A DNA stretch of 54,201 bases from an uncultured Lachnospiraceae bacterium (GCA_910579225.1 CAJTTI010000007.1:93517-147717); one strand, 5' to 3'. Counted from the stretch's first letter, positions 15,633 to 24,468 are shown. A program made the numbers and translations. Notes: a model not told the origin generated them from the sequence alone.

Positions 15633-17108
15633 TTACAGTTCTGCTATTGCCCTCAATACCTCCATCAAAGGCTCCGAATACCATCCCAGAATCAGAACAG
15701 CCACTGCAAAGATTCCAAGCGGAACCTTCATCTCCCATCCGGGATCCGTGATTTCCTCATTGGAACAACCGGCATCTGTTCCCTGATCCGGAAACCACGC
15801 CCGTACGACTACTGTCAGCATATAGATGGCTGTCATCAGAGCCGAATACAGAAGTACTGCCACCGCTGCGTAAGCAAAAGGATAACGTTTCCCTGTATCC
15901 ATAGCAGCAACCGCGATATTCCACTTACCGATAAATCCGGCGAACAACGGAATCCCGATCAAAGACAAGGAAAAAATGGTAAATACTCCAAATACAAAAG
16001 GCATCTTCCTGCCAAGCCCGTTCAGTTCATCAATATATTGTTTCCCGCTCTGATGAAGCACTGCACCGGCGCTGAAGAATCCTCCGATTTTCATAACTGC
16101 ATGAATCACCAGATGGCTCATGCCTGCCAGAAGCCCAAGGGGACTCATCATCGTCACACCAAGCAAAATATAGGACAGATTGCTGATAGTGGAATATGCA
16201 AGCCTTCTCTTAAAATGCGTCTCTTTCACCGCCATGGTAGAACCATACATGATACTGATCATGGCAATACTCATCACTGCGAAATGTACCCAGGTTCCCT
16301 GGAGCATCTCCACATTAAAGCAGTAGTATGTCAGCCGCATCACTGCAAACGCACCAGATTTGACTACCGCCACCGCATGAAGAAGCGCTGTCACCGGCGT
16401 GGGCGCCACAGATGCCTCAGGAAGCCAGCCCTGAAACGGAAAGACCGCCGCCTTCACCCCGAATCCCCAGAATGCAAGCAGGTACACAAACAGAATGGTC
16501 TGAAGATTGTCCCCTACTTTTACCGGATCCAGTACCCCTCCCAGAATAAAATCCGTCGAATTCCCGAAGATAATTACAAATACCAGCGAGATAAACGCAA
16601 ATGCCGCGCCCCCGATAGAATAATACAGATAGATACGACTGGCATGAATCGCCTTCCTGGTCATGGGATGCATAACCAGGTATACAGATATCAAAGTCAA
16701 AAGCTCATAAAACAGATACATGGTAACCAGGTTTTTTGCCATGGCAATCCCCAGTGTCACGCCATACGTCATGGTATAAAATGCAAAAAAACTGGTAGTA
16801 CGCTCCTCACGCCTCATATATTCAAATGCATACAATGTGGCCAACGGCCACAGAACTGCAATCAGACAGGTAAATACACAGCCCAATCCATCCAGCCGGA
16901 GCGCAAAATCCAGATTGCCAGTCAGATGAAACATGGTGAACCCGTCTTCCGGCTTTCTAAGCACACACAGAACTGCCAGAAAAGAAGTCAGCAGTACCAA
17001 AATCTCCAGGTACAAATTTCTTCTTTTCTCCGGCAGATGCAGTACCGGCATCAAAGCCCCTCCCGCAATCGGAAGAATAACCGGAAGGATCAAATACACA
17101 CTGCTCAT
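15633..17108 (-). CDS. NuoL/MrpA/MrpD-like antiporter subunit
   Basis: Seen: 491 residues, about 13-14 membrane segments. Conserved Glu lies in YLFYELLTLISVYLV and Lys in GVKAAVFPFQGWLPEA, with a further Lys in HAVAVVKSG. Its ATG overlaps the TGA of the preceding subunit gene (ATGA), which points to coupled translation and equal amounts. Known: subunits of this fold form antiporter-like half-channels in Mrp and complex I. Of the four here it is closest by motif (EASVAPTPVTALLHA) to the MrpA/NuoL core, but it lacks the MrpA C-terminal domains, which are separate genes in this cluster. An 81-base gap follows before the 717-residue subunit. Confidence 0.9.
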   Translation of the reverse strand: MSSVYLILPVILPIAGGALMPVLHLPEKRRNLYLEILVLLTSFLAVLCVLRKPEDGFTMFHLTGNLDFALRLDGLGCVFTCLIAVLWPLATLYAFEYMRREERTTSFFAFYTMTYGVTLGIAMAKNLVTMYLFYELLTLISVYLVMHPMTRKAIHASRIYLYYSIGGAAFAFISLVFVIIFGNSTDFILGGVLDPVKVGDNLQTILFVYLLAFWGFGVKAAVFPFQGWLPEASVAPTPVTALLHAVAVVKSGAFAVMRLTYYCFNVEMLQGTWVHFAVMSIAMISIMYGSTMAVKETHFKRRLAYSTISNLSYILLGVTMMSPLGLLAGMSHLVIHAVMKIGGFFSAGAVLHQSGKQYIDELNGLGRKMPFVFGVFTIFSLSLIGIPLFAGFIGKWNIAVAAMDTGKRYPFAYAAVAVLLYSALMTAIYMLTVVVRAWFPDQGTDAGCSNEEITDPGWEMKVPLGIFAVAVLILGWYSEPLMEVLRAIAEL

Positions 17109-18607
17109 ATGCCTCCTCCTGCCTGCATCATACCTGCCGCCAGATTCTGAAGAAATGCCATGAACATTCCCGGAAATATGCCGAAGAGAACAGCAGCAGC
17201 CGTAAAAAGAAGCATCGGAATAAGCATCAGCAGATTCGGTTCTCTTTTCTTTTGCTTCTCATAATCATATTCTTTTCCCGGGAAAAATGCTCTGATGGAA
17301 ACCGGCAGAAGATATCCTGCCGTCAGCATGGCACTGAGCAGGAGCACAACCGGACCAAACCAGGAATAAAAACCCATACCGGTTTTCAGAGACCCCATAG
17401 CCAGATACCATTTACTGACAAATCCGCTGGTGGGCGGAATTCCCACCAGGGTAATGGACACCAGAGTAAAACACCACATCGTCACCGGCATCTCTTTTCC
17501 GAGCCCTCCCAGCTCCTGTACCGTCTTTTTACCCGTCTTATAGATAATCGCACCTGCAGCCAGGAACAGGCAATTCTTTACCACGCTGTGAAATACAAAA
17601 TGAGACAGCCCTCCTATTACGCCGTCCACGCTCAGAGTAGAAAGCCCGAACAGAATATAAGACACCTGGCTGACCGTAGAATACGCAAGACGCTTCTTCA
17701 GCAGCCGCTCCTTGTATGCCATCATGGAGCCCATAAATATGGTAATCAGCGCAAGAATCATCCATGCATACTGCACCCAGGTATCCCGAATCGCATCTGC
17801 CCCCACTGTATAAAACACTACCCGGACAATGGCCAGTACACCGGATTTAGTAATAATGCCGGACAAAACTGCACTGGCAGGCGCCGGCGCTACCGGATGA
17901 GCCGTAGGCAGCCATCCATGCATGGGAAACATACCTGCCTTGGTACCAAATCCCACAATCATCAACATCAGCACGAACAATGTCATTCCCCAGGTTCCCG
18001 TATAGGAATCTAGGCGAAGCAGATAACCGCCTTCATAAAATACATGTCCGACTCCGTTGGCATACAGATAAAAGATACCAAACAGCGCCATAAACGCTCC
18101 GGCCACCGAATAAAACAGATATTTCAATCCGGCCATTACTGCTTCGTGACTCAGATTATGAAGCACCATGGGCAGCGACGTCAGCGTCATCATCTCAAAA
18201 AACAGATACAGCGTAATCAGATTTCCCGCATGATCCAACGCGATCAATATCCCCATAACAATCAGATAAAACCCATAATACCGGTCTTCATGATCCTCAT
18301 GCTTCATATATTCAAAGGAAAAAACACCGCCGAGCGTCCAGGCGGCCACAGTCATCCCTGCAAACAGCCGGGCCAGGTCGTCGAGACGCATTCGAATCTC
18401 CAGAAGATTCGTCAGTTTCCAAAACACCAGTTCGCAGTCATTTTCCAGCATCAGCATAACTACAAGTGCAGACGTGACTGCCATGACCAGAAAGATCCCT
18501 ATACATTTCAGATTCCGGTTTTTTATCCGATCCTTAAACAGGAGCAGAAACAACCCCGACAGGATCGGCAGCAGAATCGCCGCCCCCAGTAAATAAGCAA
18601 TCTTCAT
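17105..18607 (-). CDS. HyfB/MrpD-like antiporter subunit
   Basis: Seen: 500 residues, about 14 membrane segments. Channel Glu in YLFFEMMTLTSLPMVLH, Lys in GTKAGMFPMHGWLPTAHP, and Lys in SGIITKSG. The AHPVAPAPASA stretch is nearly the same as in the 717-residue subunit, so these two are the closest pair of the four. GGAGGAG precedes the ATG. Known: see Mrp and Mbh complexes, where such a subunit conducts H+ or Na+. It follows the mrpD-position gene after 15 bases and overlaps the next gene by four bases. Which pairs of subunits interact cannot be told from the sequence. Confidence 0.9.
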   Translation of the reverse strand: MKIAYLLGAAILLPILSGLFLLLFKDRIKNRNLKCIGIFLVMAVTSALVVMLMLENDCELVFWKLTNLLEIRMRLDDLARLFAGMTVAAWTLGGVFSFEYMKHEDHEDRYYGFYLIVMGILIALDHAGNLITLYLFFEMMTLTSLPMVLHNLSHEAVMAGLKYLFYSVAGAFMALFGIFYLYANGVGHVFYEGGYLLRLDSYTGTWGMTLFVLMLMIVGFGTKAGMFPMHGWLPTAHPVAPAPASAVLSGIITKSGVLAIVRVVFYTVGADAIRDTWVQYAWMILALITIFMGSMMAYKERLLKKRLAYSTVSQVSYILFGLSTLSVDGVIGGLSHFVFHSVVKNCLFLAAGAIIYKTGKKTVQELGGLGKEMPVTMWCFTLVSITLVGIPPTSGFVSKWYLAMGSLKTGMGFYSWFGPVVLLLSAMLTAGYLLPVSIRAFFPGKEYDYEKQKKREPNLLMLIPMLLFTAAAVLFGIFPGMFMAFLQNLAAGMMQAGGGI

Positions 18608-18622
18608 CCTTTCTCCTCCCCC

Positions 18623-20122
18623 CTATGCAAACATCTCAATTCCAAATCGTATCAGATCCGTAATCGGCTGCGACATCATACCCATAAAAAAATTCAGGAA
18701 GATCAGCCAGAACAGTGCGGCAGCCGTCCCCGGCGACGCATGAACACGCATATACTTGTACTCTTCCGGCACATTTACTGGCGTGTAAATCCGGACTACG
18801 GTATGCAGAAAATAAACTGCATTCAATATGGTACTAACCGCCAGTACAATCAGCGTAATCAGCACTTTCTCAGACGTGGCTCCCAAAGCTGCCATGGCAA
18901 ACAGCAGCTTAGAGATGAAGCCAGCCAGCATGGGTGTACCGACCATGGAAAGACTTCCAACCAGGAAAGCGGCGCCGGCCAGCGGATTTCGGAAAGCGGC
19001 TCCCTGAAGTGCAGAAAAGCTCCGTTTTCGTCCCGATGCAACCGTCAGTCCTTTGGCTGACAGGAACAGAAGAGACTTGGTAATGGCATGAGTCAGTACA
19101 TGAAACACTGCGGCAATCATCCCCTCCTCCGTAGCCAGGCCGATTCCCATATAGATATATCCGATCTGCGCAATGGAAGAATATGCGATCATCTTGTAGA
19201 TATCTTTTGCCATAATTGCGCTGACAGAACCCATCACCATACCCACAAGCCCAAATACAAACAATACATTAACAATCTTACTGATGACAATGTTATCGAA
19301 TCCAATGACCCTGTAAAAAATCTTGATCAGCAGAATAATATAACTCTTTGACACCAGAGCAGACAGGATCGAACTACTGGAAATGGTAGAATATCCATAG
19401 GCATCCGGCATCCAGGAATGAAACGGATACAAACCACTTTTGATAGCCAGACCTACAGTAATAAAGCTGATAATCACCAGAAGCGGGATCCCGTATTCTC
19501 CGGTTTGTACCAGATGTGTCACTGCTTCATGGACATTTTCCATCAGCAGATGTCCGGAAATATCATAGAGCATGGCAAGGCCAATCAAAAACAACCCGGA
19601 TCCGATCAGACTCATAACCATATACCGCGTCGCTGCAATCAAGGAACGCCCGCTTCTGCGGATCATAATCATCCCGCAGGCTGCAATGGTATTGATCTCC
19701 ACAAATACATAACCTGTGAACAAGTCATTGGTATAGATAATTGCCAGCAGAGAACTCAGAAGCAGATCCACCAGAATAAAATACAGATTCACTTTCGTCT
19801 CGTCAATATCCCGGAACACCTGGTCCATGCCTCCCAGAAGGGAAAAGAGCATAACCAGCGAAAAGATCGTAGCCAGCAAAGTTTCCAAAATACCTGCACG
19901 AATCTCATTACCCCAGGGTGCCGGAAACCTGCCCATAGTATAGACAAAACTTCCTCCTGCATCCATCACATACAGAAGCGTCAATACCGACATCATTGCC
20001 ACCATCGTCACAACTGCCAGCGTCATACGCTTCGCCTGTTTTCCTTTCAGGGGCGTGGAGAAAATACCAGCCGCCATGCAAATCACAATGGAAAAGCAGG
20101 GAAAATTCTGTACCAGACTCAT
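18623..20122 (-). CDS. mrpD: Na+/H+ antiporter subunit D-like (MrpD)
   Basis: Seen: 499 residues, about 14 membrane segments, with Glu in GYVFVEINTIAACGMIMI and Lys in LAIKSGLYPFHSWMPDAYG, and a further Lys in SALVSKSY. The position directly after mrpC, with ATGA overlap, is that of mrpD in canonical mrp operons. Known: MrpD, with MrpA, forms the ion-translocating part of multisubunit Na+/H+ antiporters. GAIN: the motif set differs from the three other antiporter-like proteins of the cluster, so it is not a recent duplicate. The symbol rests on position and similarity and is less certain than for the small subunits. Confidence 0.88.
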   Translation of the reverse strand: MSLVQNFPCFSIVICMAAGIFSTPLKGKQAKRMTLAVVTMVAMMSVLTLLYVMDAGGSFVYTMGRFPAPWGNEIRAGILETLLATIFSLVMLFSLLGGMDQVFRDIDETKVNLYFILVDLLLSSLLAIIYTNDLFTGYVFVEINTIAACGMIMIRRSGRSLIAATRYMVMSLIGSGLFLIGLAMLYDISGHLLMENVHEAVTHLVQTGEYGIPLLVIISFITVGLAIKSGLYPFHSWMPDAYGYSTISSSSILSALVSKSYIILLIKIFYRVIGFDNIVISKIVNVLFVFGLVGMVMGSVSAIMAKDIYKMIAYSSIAQIGYIYMGIGLATEEGMIAAVFHVLTHAITKSLLFLSAKGLTVASGRKRSFSALQGAAFRNPLAGAAFLVGSLSMVGTPMLAGFISKLLFAMAALGATSEKVLITLIVLAVSTILNAVYFLHTVVRIYTPVNVPEEYKYMRVHASPGTAAALFWLIFLNFFMGMMSQPITDLIRFGIEMFA

Positions 20123-20496
20123 CTTTGCTCCTCCTTCTGCATCCGGATCAGTATCTCATCCAAATCCAGCGACCGATATTTTCTGTAAAGGCGGATGGTC
20201 AGCGCCAGCATCAGTGCCGTAACACTGACCGACACCACAATTCCGGTCAGCACCAGGCCGCTGGGTATGGGATTGATATACAGATCCGCATCCGTTATCC
20301 CATGCTCCACAATGGGCGCCAGACGGTTGTCCACATATCCCATGGCCGCCAGAAACAGATACACTGCCGTATCCATAATATTCAGCCCGATAATTTTCTT
20401 AATCATATTTTTGTGCAGAAGCAGCGTGGTGAATCCGATTCCAAACAAAATCACCGCTGCCACCTCGTCCACATTCATCCAGAGGTTCGGCCCCAT
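20119..20496 (-). CDS. mrpC: Na+/H+ antiporter subunit C (NuoK-like)
   Basis: Seen: 125 residues with three membrane segments and the NuoK/MrpC-like core FTTLLLHKNMIKKIIGLNIM and ending motif PIPSGLVLTGIVVSVSVTALMLAL, of which the PxALVLTxIVI pattern is typical. The ATG at 20496 has GGAGG eight bases upstream and follows the TAG of the preceding gene by one base; an in-frame ATG at 20535 would overlap more. Known: MrpC corresponds to NuoK and contributes conserved acidic residues to the proton path. It sits between the MrpB-like and MrpD-like genes, the canonical order. Confidence 0.92.
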   Translation of the reverse strand: MGPNLWMNVDEVAAVILFGIGFTTLLLHKNMIKKIIGLNIMDTAVYLFLAAMGYVDNRLAPIVEHGITDADLYINPIPSGLVLTGIVVSVSVTALMLALTIRLYRKYRSLDLDEILIRMQKEEQR

Positions 20497-20497
20497 C

Positions 20498-21454
20498 CTA
20501 CATACCTCCTCTTCGAAACAATGCAAAAAATGCATACATGGTACAGGCTACTTCCAGCCCCACAAAAATATTGATGGGAAGAATCATACCGCTGCTCAGG
20601 ATATTTCCCGGCGTTCCCAAAGGAATCATGCTTCGGATCTGATTGGCTCCCGTATAGAAATAGTAGATCATTGTGACGCTGTACAAAGACAATGCACCTA
20701 CTTTTACAATCTCATATGTCTTCTCTCCAAAAAACCTCTGTGTCTTATGAAATCCAAAAGTGGTCACATACAGAATCAGGCCAGCCCCGATCGTCGCACC
20801 ACCTGAAAAACCTCCGCCAGGGGACAGATGACCATTCAATATGATATAAAAGCCATACAGAAAAATAATCGGAACCAGCACCAAAGTCGTTTTCTGCAAA
20901 ATGGCATCCGGTTTGGGCTCATATTTCCAGTCCGTCTCTCTGGCATTCTCAATCTCCTCTTCATTTTTACGGAGCAGCACAATCACACAAGTGGCCGCTA
21001 TAAATAATACACATGTCTCCCCGAACGTATCAAATCCCCGATAACTCAGAATCATATTTGTAACCATATTGACCGCCCCGGATTCTTCCATCCCTTTCTC
21101 TACATAGCGGGCGGACACTTCATTATTGTTTGGTCCATTGGGGTCTCCCAGCACCGGCAGCCACGAGACCGCCAGCAGAAGAACTGCAATCAGGAGAAGA
21201 CACAGGGCCACAGACGCCATGCTGTACAGAACCCGAAACGCCCGAATCTCCGTATTTTTCTCTGTATCCTCCAGGTACTGTTCTACCTTTTTCCGGTCAA
21301 GACGGTCCGGATTATAGACTGAATCCCCGATCAGATCAGACTCCCTTAAGGGCTCCATCTCCATCTTCCCTTTCATGGGATCTGTCTCGCCGTTCACCCA
21401 ACGCACCAGGCGACACCACAGGCTGTGTTCGTAATCATCCCTTATCCTGCTCAT
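20498..21454 (-). CDS. MbhE-MrpB fusion subunit of the antiporter
   Basis: Seen: 318 residues in two parts. After a charged cytoplasmic N-terminus of about 75 residues comes a membrane segment and an MbhE-like stretch, YRGFDTFGETCVLFIAA (about 135-151). Residues from about 180 on form an MrpB domain with the signature GHLSPGGGFSGG and four membrane segments. Known: in Mrp, the MbhE-like piece is the C-terminal end of MrpA and MrpB is separate; in archaeal Mbh both are separate genes. Here they are fused. The start overlaps the end of the MbhD-like gene by 20 bases. The hydrophilic N-terminus has no equivalent I recognise. Confidence 0.88.
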   Translation of the reverse strand: MSRIRDDYEHSLWCRLVRWVNGETDPMKGKMEMEPLRESDLIGDSVYNPDRLDRKKVEQYLEDTEKNTEIRAFRVLYSMASVALCLLLIAVLLLAVSWLPVLGDPNGPNNNEVSARYVEKGMEESGAVNMVTNMILSYRGFDTFGETCVLFIAATCVIVLLRKNEEEIENARETDWKYEPKPDAILQKTTLVLVPIIFLYGFYIILNGHLSPGGGFSGGATIGAGLILYVTTFGFHKTQRFFGEKTYEIVKVGALSLYSVTMIYYFYTGANQIRSMIPLGTPGNILSSGMILPINIFVGLEVACTMYAFFALFRRGGM

Positions 21455-21701
21455 AACTACCTCCTTCTGACAGCGCTTTCAGCTTACGAAGCGTCACAAA
21501 GAACAGAATACTGCTCACCCCTGCTCCCACAGCCGCCTCTGTAATCGCCAGATCCGGAGATTCCAGCAGGAACCAGATAATGGACATAATCAGACTGTAT
21601 GACATAAATACAATGACCGAAAGCAGTGGATTTCGAATCAGACTGGCAGCAATGGCGCAGATAATCAGGAAAACGAGCAAAATTATTTTAAAGATCTCCA
21701 T
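21435..21701 (-). CDS. MbhD-like (DUF4040) antiporter subunit
   Basis: Seen: 88 residues, three membrane segments, with the family motif ESPDLAITEAAVGAG. The ATG at 21701 overlaps the end of mrpG by 14 bases. Known: this domain is part of the long MrpA C-terminus in Bacillus Mrp and the separate subunit MbhD in archaeal hydrogenases; its membrane acid residue is conserved. Its presence as a single gene, with four separate NuoL-like subunits, makes this cluster more Mbh-like than Bacillus-Mrp-like in layout. Confidence 0.9.
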   Translation of the reverse strand: MEIFKIILLVFLIICAIAASLIRNPLLSVIVFMSYSLIMSIIWFLLESPDLAITEAAVGAGVSSILFFVTLRKLKALSEGGSYEQDKG

Positions 21702-22020
21702 CTTTTGACACCTCGCATTCTTCTTCCAGATTTTCATTGATCAGAACTTCCAGCTTGCTGATCATATGAGCCGATACCGGTCCGGCCAGCCAGAAAAAAG
21801 CAATGATCAGCGCCAGTTTCAATGTCCCAAACTGAAATCCGCTTAAAATCATCAGACCAAAAATCACAAACAGGATTCCAAGCGAATCCGCCATGGCAGA
21901 TGCATGCATCCGGTTCAGGACATAATGGAACCGGTAGAGTCCCAGAACTGCCGCACACATGGTCATGACTCCAATCCCGATAAAGCCTCCCCCAATGATT
22001 AACTGTATCCAGGCCATCAT
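21688..22020 (-). CDS. mrpG: Na+/H+ antiporter subunit G
   Basis: Seen: 110 residues, three membrane segments and the MnhG/MrpG-type core LGLYRFHYVLNRMHASAMADSL, of which RxHAxxxxDSLG is the family pattern. The ATG at 22020 shares a base with the TGA of mrpF. The charged C-terminus has EEECEVSKDGD. Known: MrpG is a small membrane subunit needed for assembly and function of the antiporter. It is in the canonical E-F-G order. Confidence 0.93.
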   Translation of the reverse strand: MMAWIQLIIGGGFIGIGVMTMCAAVLGLYRFHYVLNRMHASAMADSLGILFVIFGLMILSGFQFGTLKLALIIAFFWLAGPVSAHMISKLEVLINENLEEECEVSKDGDL

Positions 22021-22361
22021 CAGTCATCCACCTCCTGTTCTTCTTCCTCTTCCACCTGCAGAACAGGCGTCCCCTTAACTTTCCGTTCCTGATAGGCTCC
22101 TCCGTAGATTTTTGTCAAAATCACCACCGCCAGAAAGCTGATCATCGCATAAATCAGGCAGACGTCAAACAGGTAGCTTTCTCTCAGATACAAAGCAAAC
22201 ATGGCAATCTCTGTAATGGTCATCGTTCCAATCATATTGACTGCAATGACACGATCTGTAAGCCTCGGTCCAAGAATTGCCCGAATCAGGCAGAGCATAA
22301 TCAGTGCTCCGGTTACGATCATACACGTCAGCAAAAAGCCATGATAAATACTTTCATACAT
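22020..22361 (-). CDS. mrpF: Na+/H+ antiporter subunit F
   Basis: Seen: 113 residues, three membrane segments, with the MrpF pattern RAILGPRLTDRVIAVNMIGT followed by an acidic tail rich in Glu (about residues 101-113). It starts one base after the mrpE stop. Known: MrpF is a conserved small subunit of Mrp antiporters; its homologues may also carry bile salts or choline in other settings, but the cluster makes the antiporter role clear. Confidence 0.93.
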   Translation of the reverse strand: MYESIYHGFLLTCMIVTGALIMLCLIRAILGPRLTDRVIAVNMIGTMTITEIAMFALYLRESYLFDVCLIYAMISFLAVVILTKIYGGAYQERKVKGTPVLQVEEEEEQEVDD

Positions 22362-22362
22362 T

Positions 22363-22827
22363 TTATTCCACTGCCTCCATTTTCTCCAGAAGCTCTACAA
22401 AAACCGAATGTTCCATTCCTTCCGCAAACTCTCTGTCCAGGCAATGAACATAAAAGTCACTGCCCTCCAGGCTGACCGTAATTGTTCCCGGCGTCAGGGT
22501 AATGGAATTGGCCAGAATCACTTTTGCCATCTCACTCTTCAGATCAGAAGTAAAATGTACAAGCTGCGGCTCCACCTGGTATCTGGGCGTCATGATAAAA
22601 AAAAGAACCTGTCGATTGGCTTTCAAAATCTCCAAAATTAGAATCAAAATATATTGTATGGCCATAGGCAGAAGTCGAAACATCTTCAGGTCTCTCTTCA
22701 CACTGTAATTCATGAATTTACAGCAAAACGCAAATAACGCGGCACACAAAAGAATTCCAATCAGCAGTATTTCCACTGTAATTCTTCCATTAAAAACAAT
22801 CCAAAGCAACAAAAAAACAAGAAACAC
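22363..22827 (-). CDS. mrpE: Na+/H+ antiporter subunit E
   Basis: Seen: 154 residues. The start is a GTG at 22827 with AAGGGGGG seven bases upstream. Two N-terminal membrane segments are followed by a soluble domain with ILANSITLTPGTITVSLEG, the MrpE hallmark. Known: MrpE is required for assembly and full activity of the complex. It is the first gene of the cluster, read leftward through mrpF, G and the rest. Confidence 0.93.
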   Translation of the reverse strand: MFLVFLLLWIVFNGRITVEILLIGILLCAALFAFCCKFMNYSVKRDLKMFRLLPMAIQYILILILEILKANRQVLFFIMTPRYQVEPQLVHFTSDLKSEMAKVILANSITLTPGTITVSLEGSDFYVHCLDREFAEGMEHSVFVELLEKMEAVE

Positions 22828-23012
22828 GAATATTCCCCCCTTCTGTTTCTCCCCACCAAACTCTCACAGGGCACCCATATGAGAAGGATGCCCTGCTGTC
22901 TGCTGTTGTTTTCAAACACTTTACTTAGTTTACACTTTTTTTAGAAAGAAAACAACCATTTTTCATTTTTTCTTAACATGTTCTAAACGGAATATTTCTG
23001 CCCAAATCCGTC
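22828..23012 (-). other. Spacer upstream of mrpE with hairpin and A/T-rich tract
   Basis: No gene fits here. CAGGGCA (22867-22873) pairs with TGCCCTG (22889-22895); no T-run follows on either strand. An A/T-rich tract at 22920-22985 probably holds the mrp promoter; the best pair I see on the minus strand (TTGTTT, 17 bases, TAAACT) is poor. Read-through from cbiK into mrpE cannot be excluded. Confidence 0.4.
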
Positions 23013-23804
23013 TTATCCGGATATGGCCCGTCTTATATGATCTGCATACAGCGCACGGATTCCTTTGTATTCCCCAAGACCTTTCAGACAACAGCTCACC
23101 TGAAAACCGGCAGCTTCAAACTGACTCCGCCAGGAGTCCTTGTCTTGGCCGGACATATCATTCATGGCATGATCACCTGCCACCACCATAAAAGGCGCCA
23201 GTGTTACCCGTTTTGAACCATGAGCACGGACCAGACGCATCAAAGTCTCCAATGAAGGATAGGCTTCCACAGTTCCCAGAAATACATTAGAATATCCCAT
23301 GTCTTTGAACCTGTAGTCCAGTGCTGCATACACAGAATTGGCATAATGCGTCGTTCCATGCCCCATGAAGACCAGAGCTTCATCCCCGGGGAAATCCGGA
23401 AATTCCTCCATTACCGCACGTATCACGGCAGCAGAATCTTCCTCTGTGGTCAAAAGGGGCATCCCAAAACAAACGGATTCCAGGCGGTCCCGGAATGCAA
23501 GTACATCTGCCGTCATCTGATCATTCTCTATGCCATTGATTACATGTGTAGGCTGTACTGCCACTTCTGTAATGCCGTCCGCCAGCATCCGTTCCATAGC
23601 TTCCATCACCGTATCAATCTGAATTCCATCACGTCTTTTCAGTTTTTTTATAATCATACCGCTGGTCCAGGCACGGTACATCCTGTACTCCGGAAACGCC
23701 TCTTCAAGCTCCGCTTCAATCGCGTCAATGGTCTTTTCTCTTGTTTCGTTGACACTGGTTCCGAAGCTGACTGCTAAGAGCCCTTTCTTTCCTGTTTTAT
23801 CCAT
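23013..23804 (-). CDS. cbiK: CbiK-type sirohydrochlorin cobaltochelatase
   Basis: Seen: 263 residues, normal for CbiK. Start motif GLLAVSFGTSVNETREKTID is typical, and the metal-binding residues of CbiK appear as H149 (FMGHGTTH), E180 (GTVEAYPS) and H212 (VVAGDHAMNDM). Known: CbiK inserts Co(II) into sirohydrochlorin in anaerobic cobalamin synthesis. No signal peptide is seen, so it acts in the cytoplasm. It closes an operon with a nickel/peptide-type ABC transporter and stands apart from other cobalamin genes, so it may serve metal import or metallophore handling, or another tetrapyrrole. The exact metal is not certain from sequence. Confidence 0.9.
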   Translation of the reverse strand: MDKTGKKGLLAVSFGTSVNETREKTIDAIEAELEEAFPEYRMYRAWTSGMIIKKLKRRDGIQIDTVMEAMERMLADGITEVAVQPTHVINGIENDQMTADVLAFRDRLESVCFGMPLLTTEEDSAAVIRAVMEEFPDFPGDEALVFMGHGTTHYANSVYAALDYRFKDMGYSNVFLGTVEAYPSLETLMRLVRAHGSKRVTLAPFMVVAGDHAMNDMSGQDKDSWRSQFEAAGFQVSCCLKGLGEYKGIRALYADHIRRAISG

Positions 23805-23827
23805 ATGTATTCTTTTCCTCCTGCAGA

Positions 23828-24442
23828 TTACGATGTTATTTTACTTAAATCACAGACTCTCGTACACACATTCTCCAGAAGCGGCATACTGTGACTGACT
23901 GCCAGAAGACCAATCTGTCTTCGACTCACTTCTTCCACCAGAAAATTCCAGATCTGGCTCTGTGTAATCAGATCCAGCATCGTACTGATCTCATCTGCCA
24001 GAATAAACCTGGTACGTTTCCCAAGCGCTCTTGCAATGCAGAACCGCTGCATCTCCCCACCCGATATCTCCGCCGGAAAACGGTTCAGCCAGTCCTCTTC
24101 GATTCCAAGCCCTCGTATAATGTCTTCCTCAATCTCATCGCCTTCTCTTAACACCTCCCGCATCCGAAGGCGCGGATTCACTGCCTGCTCCGGATGCTGC
24201 CAGATCATCTGCACCGGACAATAACCCCTGTAAGAAATCAGCGGACGGCCTTCCAGATACACTTCCCCCTGGTCCGGTCTCTCATAACCGGCCAAAATCT
24301 TGCAGAAGGTAGTCTTTCCGAATCCACTGGGTGCAGCGATACCGACTCTTTCTCCGCTCTCAATCTGAAGACTGAAATCATTCAGAATCTGCCTTGTGTC
24401 TTTTCCATAGCGAAAAGAAATATTTCTTGCTTCCAATACCAT
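23828..24442 (-). CDS. ABC transporter ATPase, NikE/DppF-like, short form
   Basis: Seen: 204 residues from an ATG at 24442 with AGGAG in front; the frame upstream (to 24649) has no site. It contains a P-loop APSGFGKT (first Gly replaced by Ala), signature ISGGEMQR, Walker B FILADEIS and switch His in AVSHS. It stops soon after the nucleotide-binding domain, so the C-terminal oligopeptide-binding extension of OppF or DppF is absent. Known: pairs with the NikD/DppD-like ATPase to drive import of nickel, peptides or metal chelates. The first P-loop Gly is a minor change and activity is likely kept. It lies 26 bases after the partner ATPase gene and 23 before cbiK. Confidence 0.88.
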   Translation of the reverse strand: MVLEARNISFRYGKDTRQILNDFSLQIESGERVGIAAPSGFGKTTFCKILAGYERPDQGEVYLEGRPLISYRGYCPVQMIWQHPEQAVNPRLRMREVLREGDEIEEDIIRGLGIEEDWLNRFPAEISGGEMQRFCIARALGKRTRFILADEISTMLDLITQSQIWNFLVEEVSRRQIGLLAVSHSMPLLENVCTRVCDLSKITS

Positions 24443-24468
24443 ATATTGTCTCCTGTACGTTCCCCATA

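Noticed and set aside
16038..17150. Long plus-strand open frame opposite the Mrp-like subunit genes
   Set aside because: It is rich in His, Gln, Arg and Lys, as expected from the antisense strand of hydrophobic membrane proteins, and has no ribosome binding site. The minus-strand genes have clear family motifs.
19418..20188. Plus-strand open frame opposite mrpD and mrpC
   Set aside because: Composition again reflects the antisense of membrane proteins; no start site or known motif.
13398..22827. Group 4 hydrogenase or complex I operon
   Set aside because: No NuoB, NuoD, NuoH or NuoI-like gene is in the window; only Mrp-type small subunits and antiporter subunits are seen.
22867..22895. Terminator between cbiK and mrpE
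   Set aside because: The stem is fair, but no T-run follows on either strand, so it is listed only as a hairpin in the spacer.
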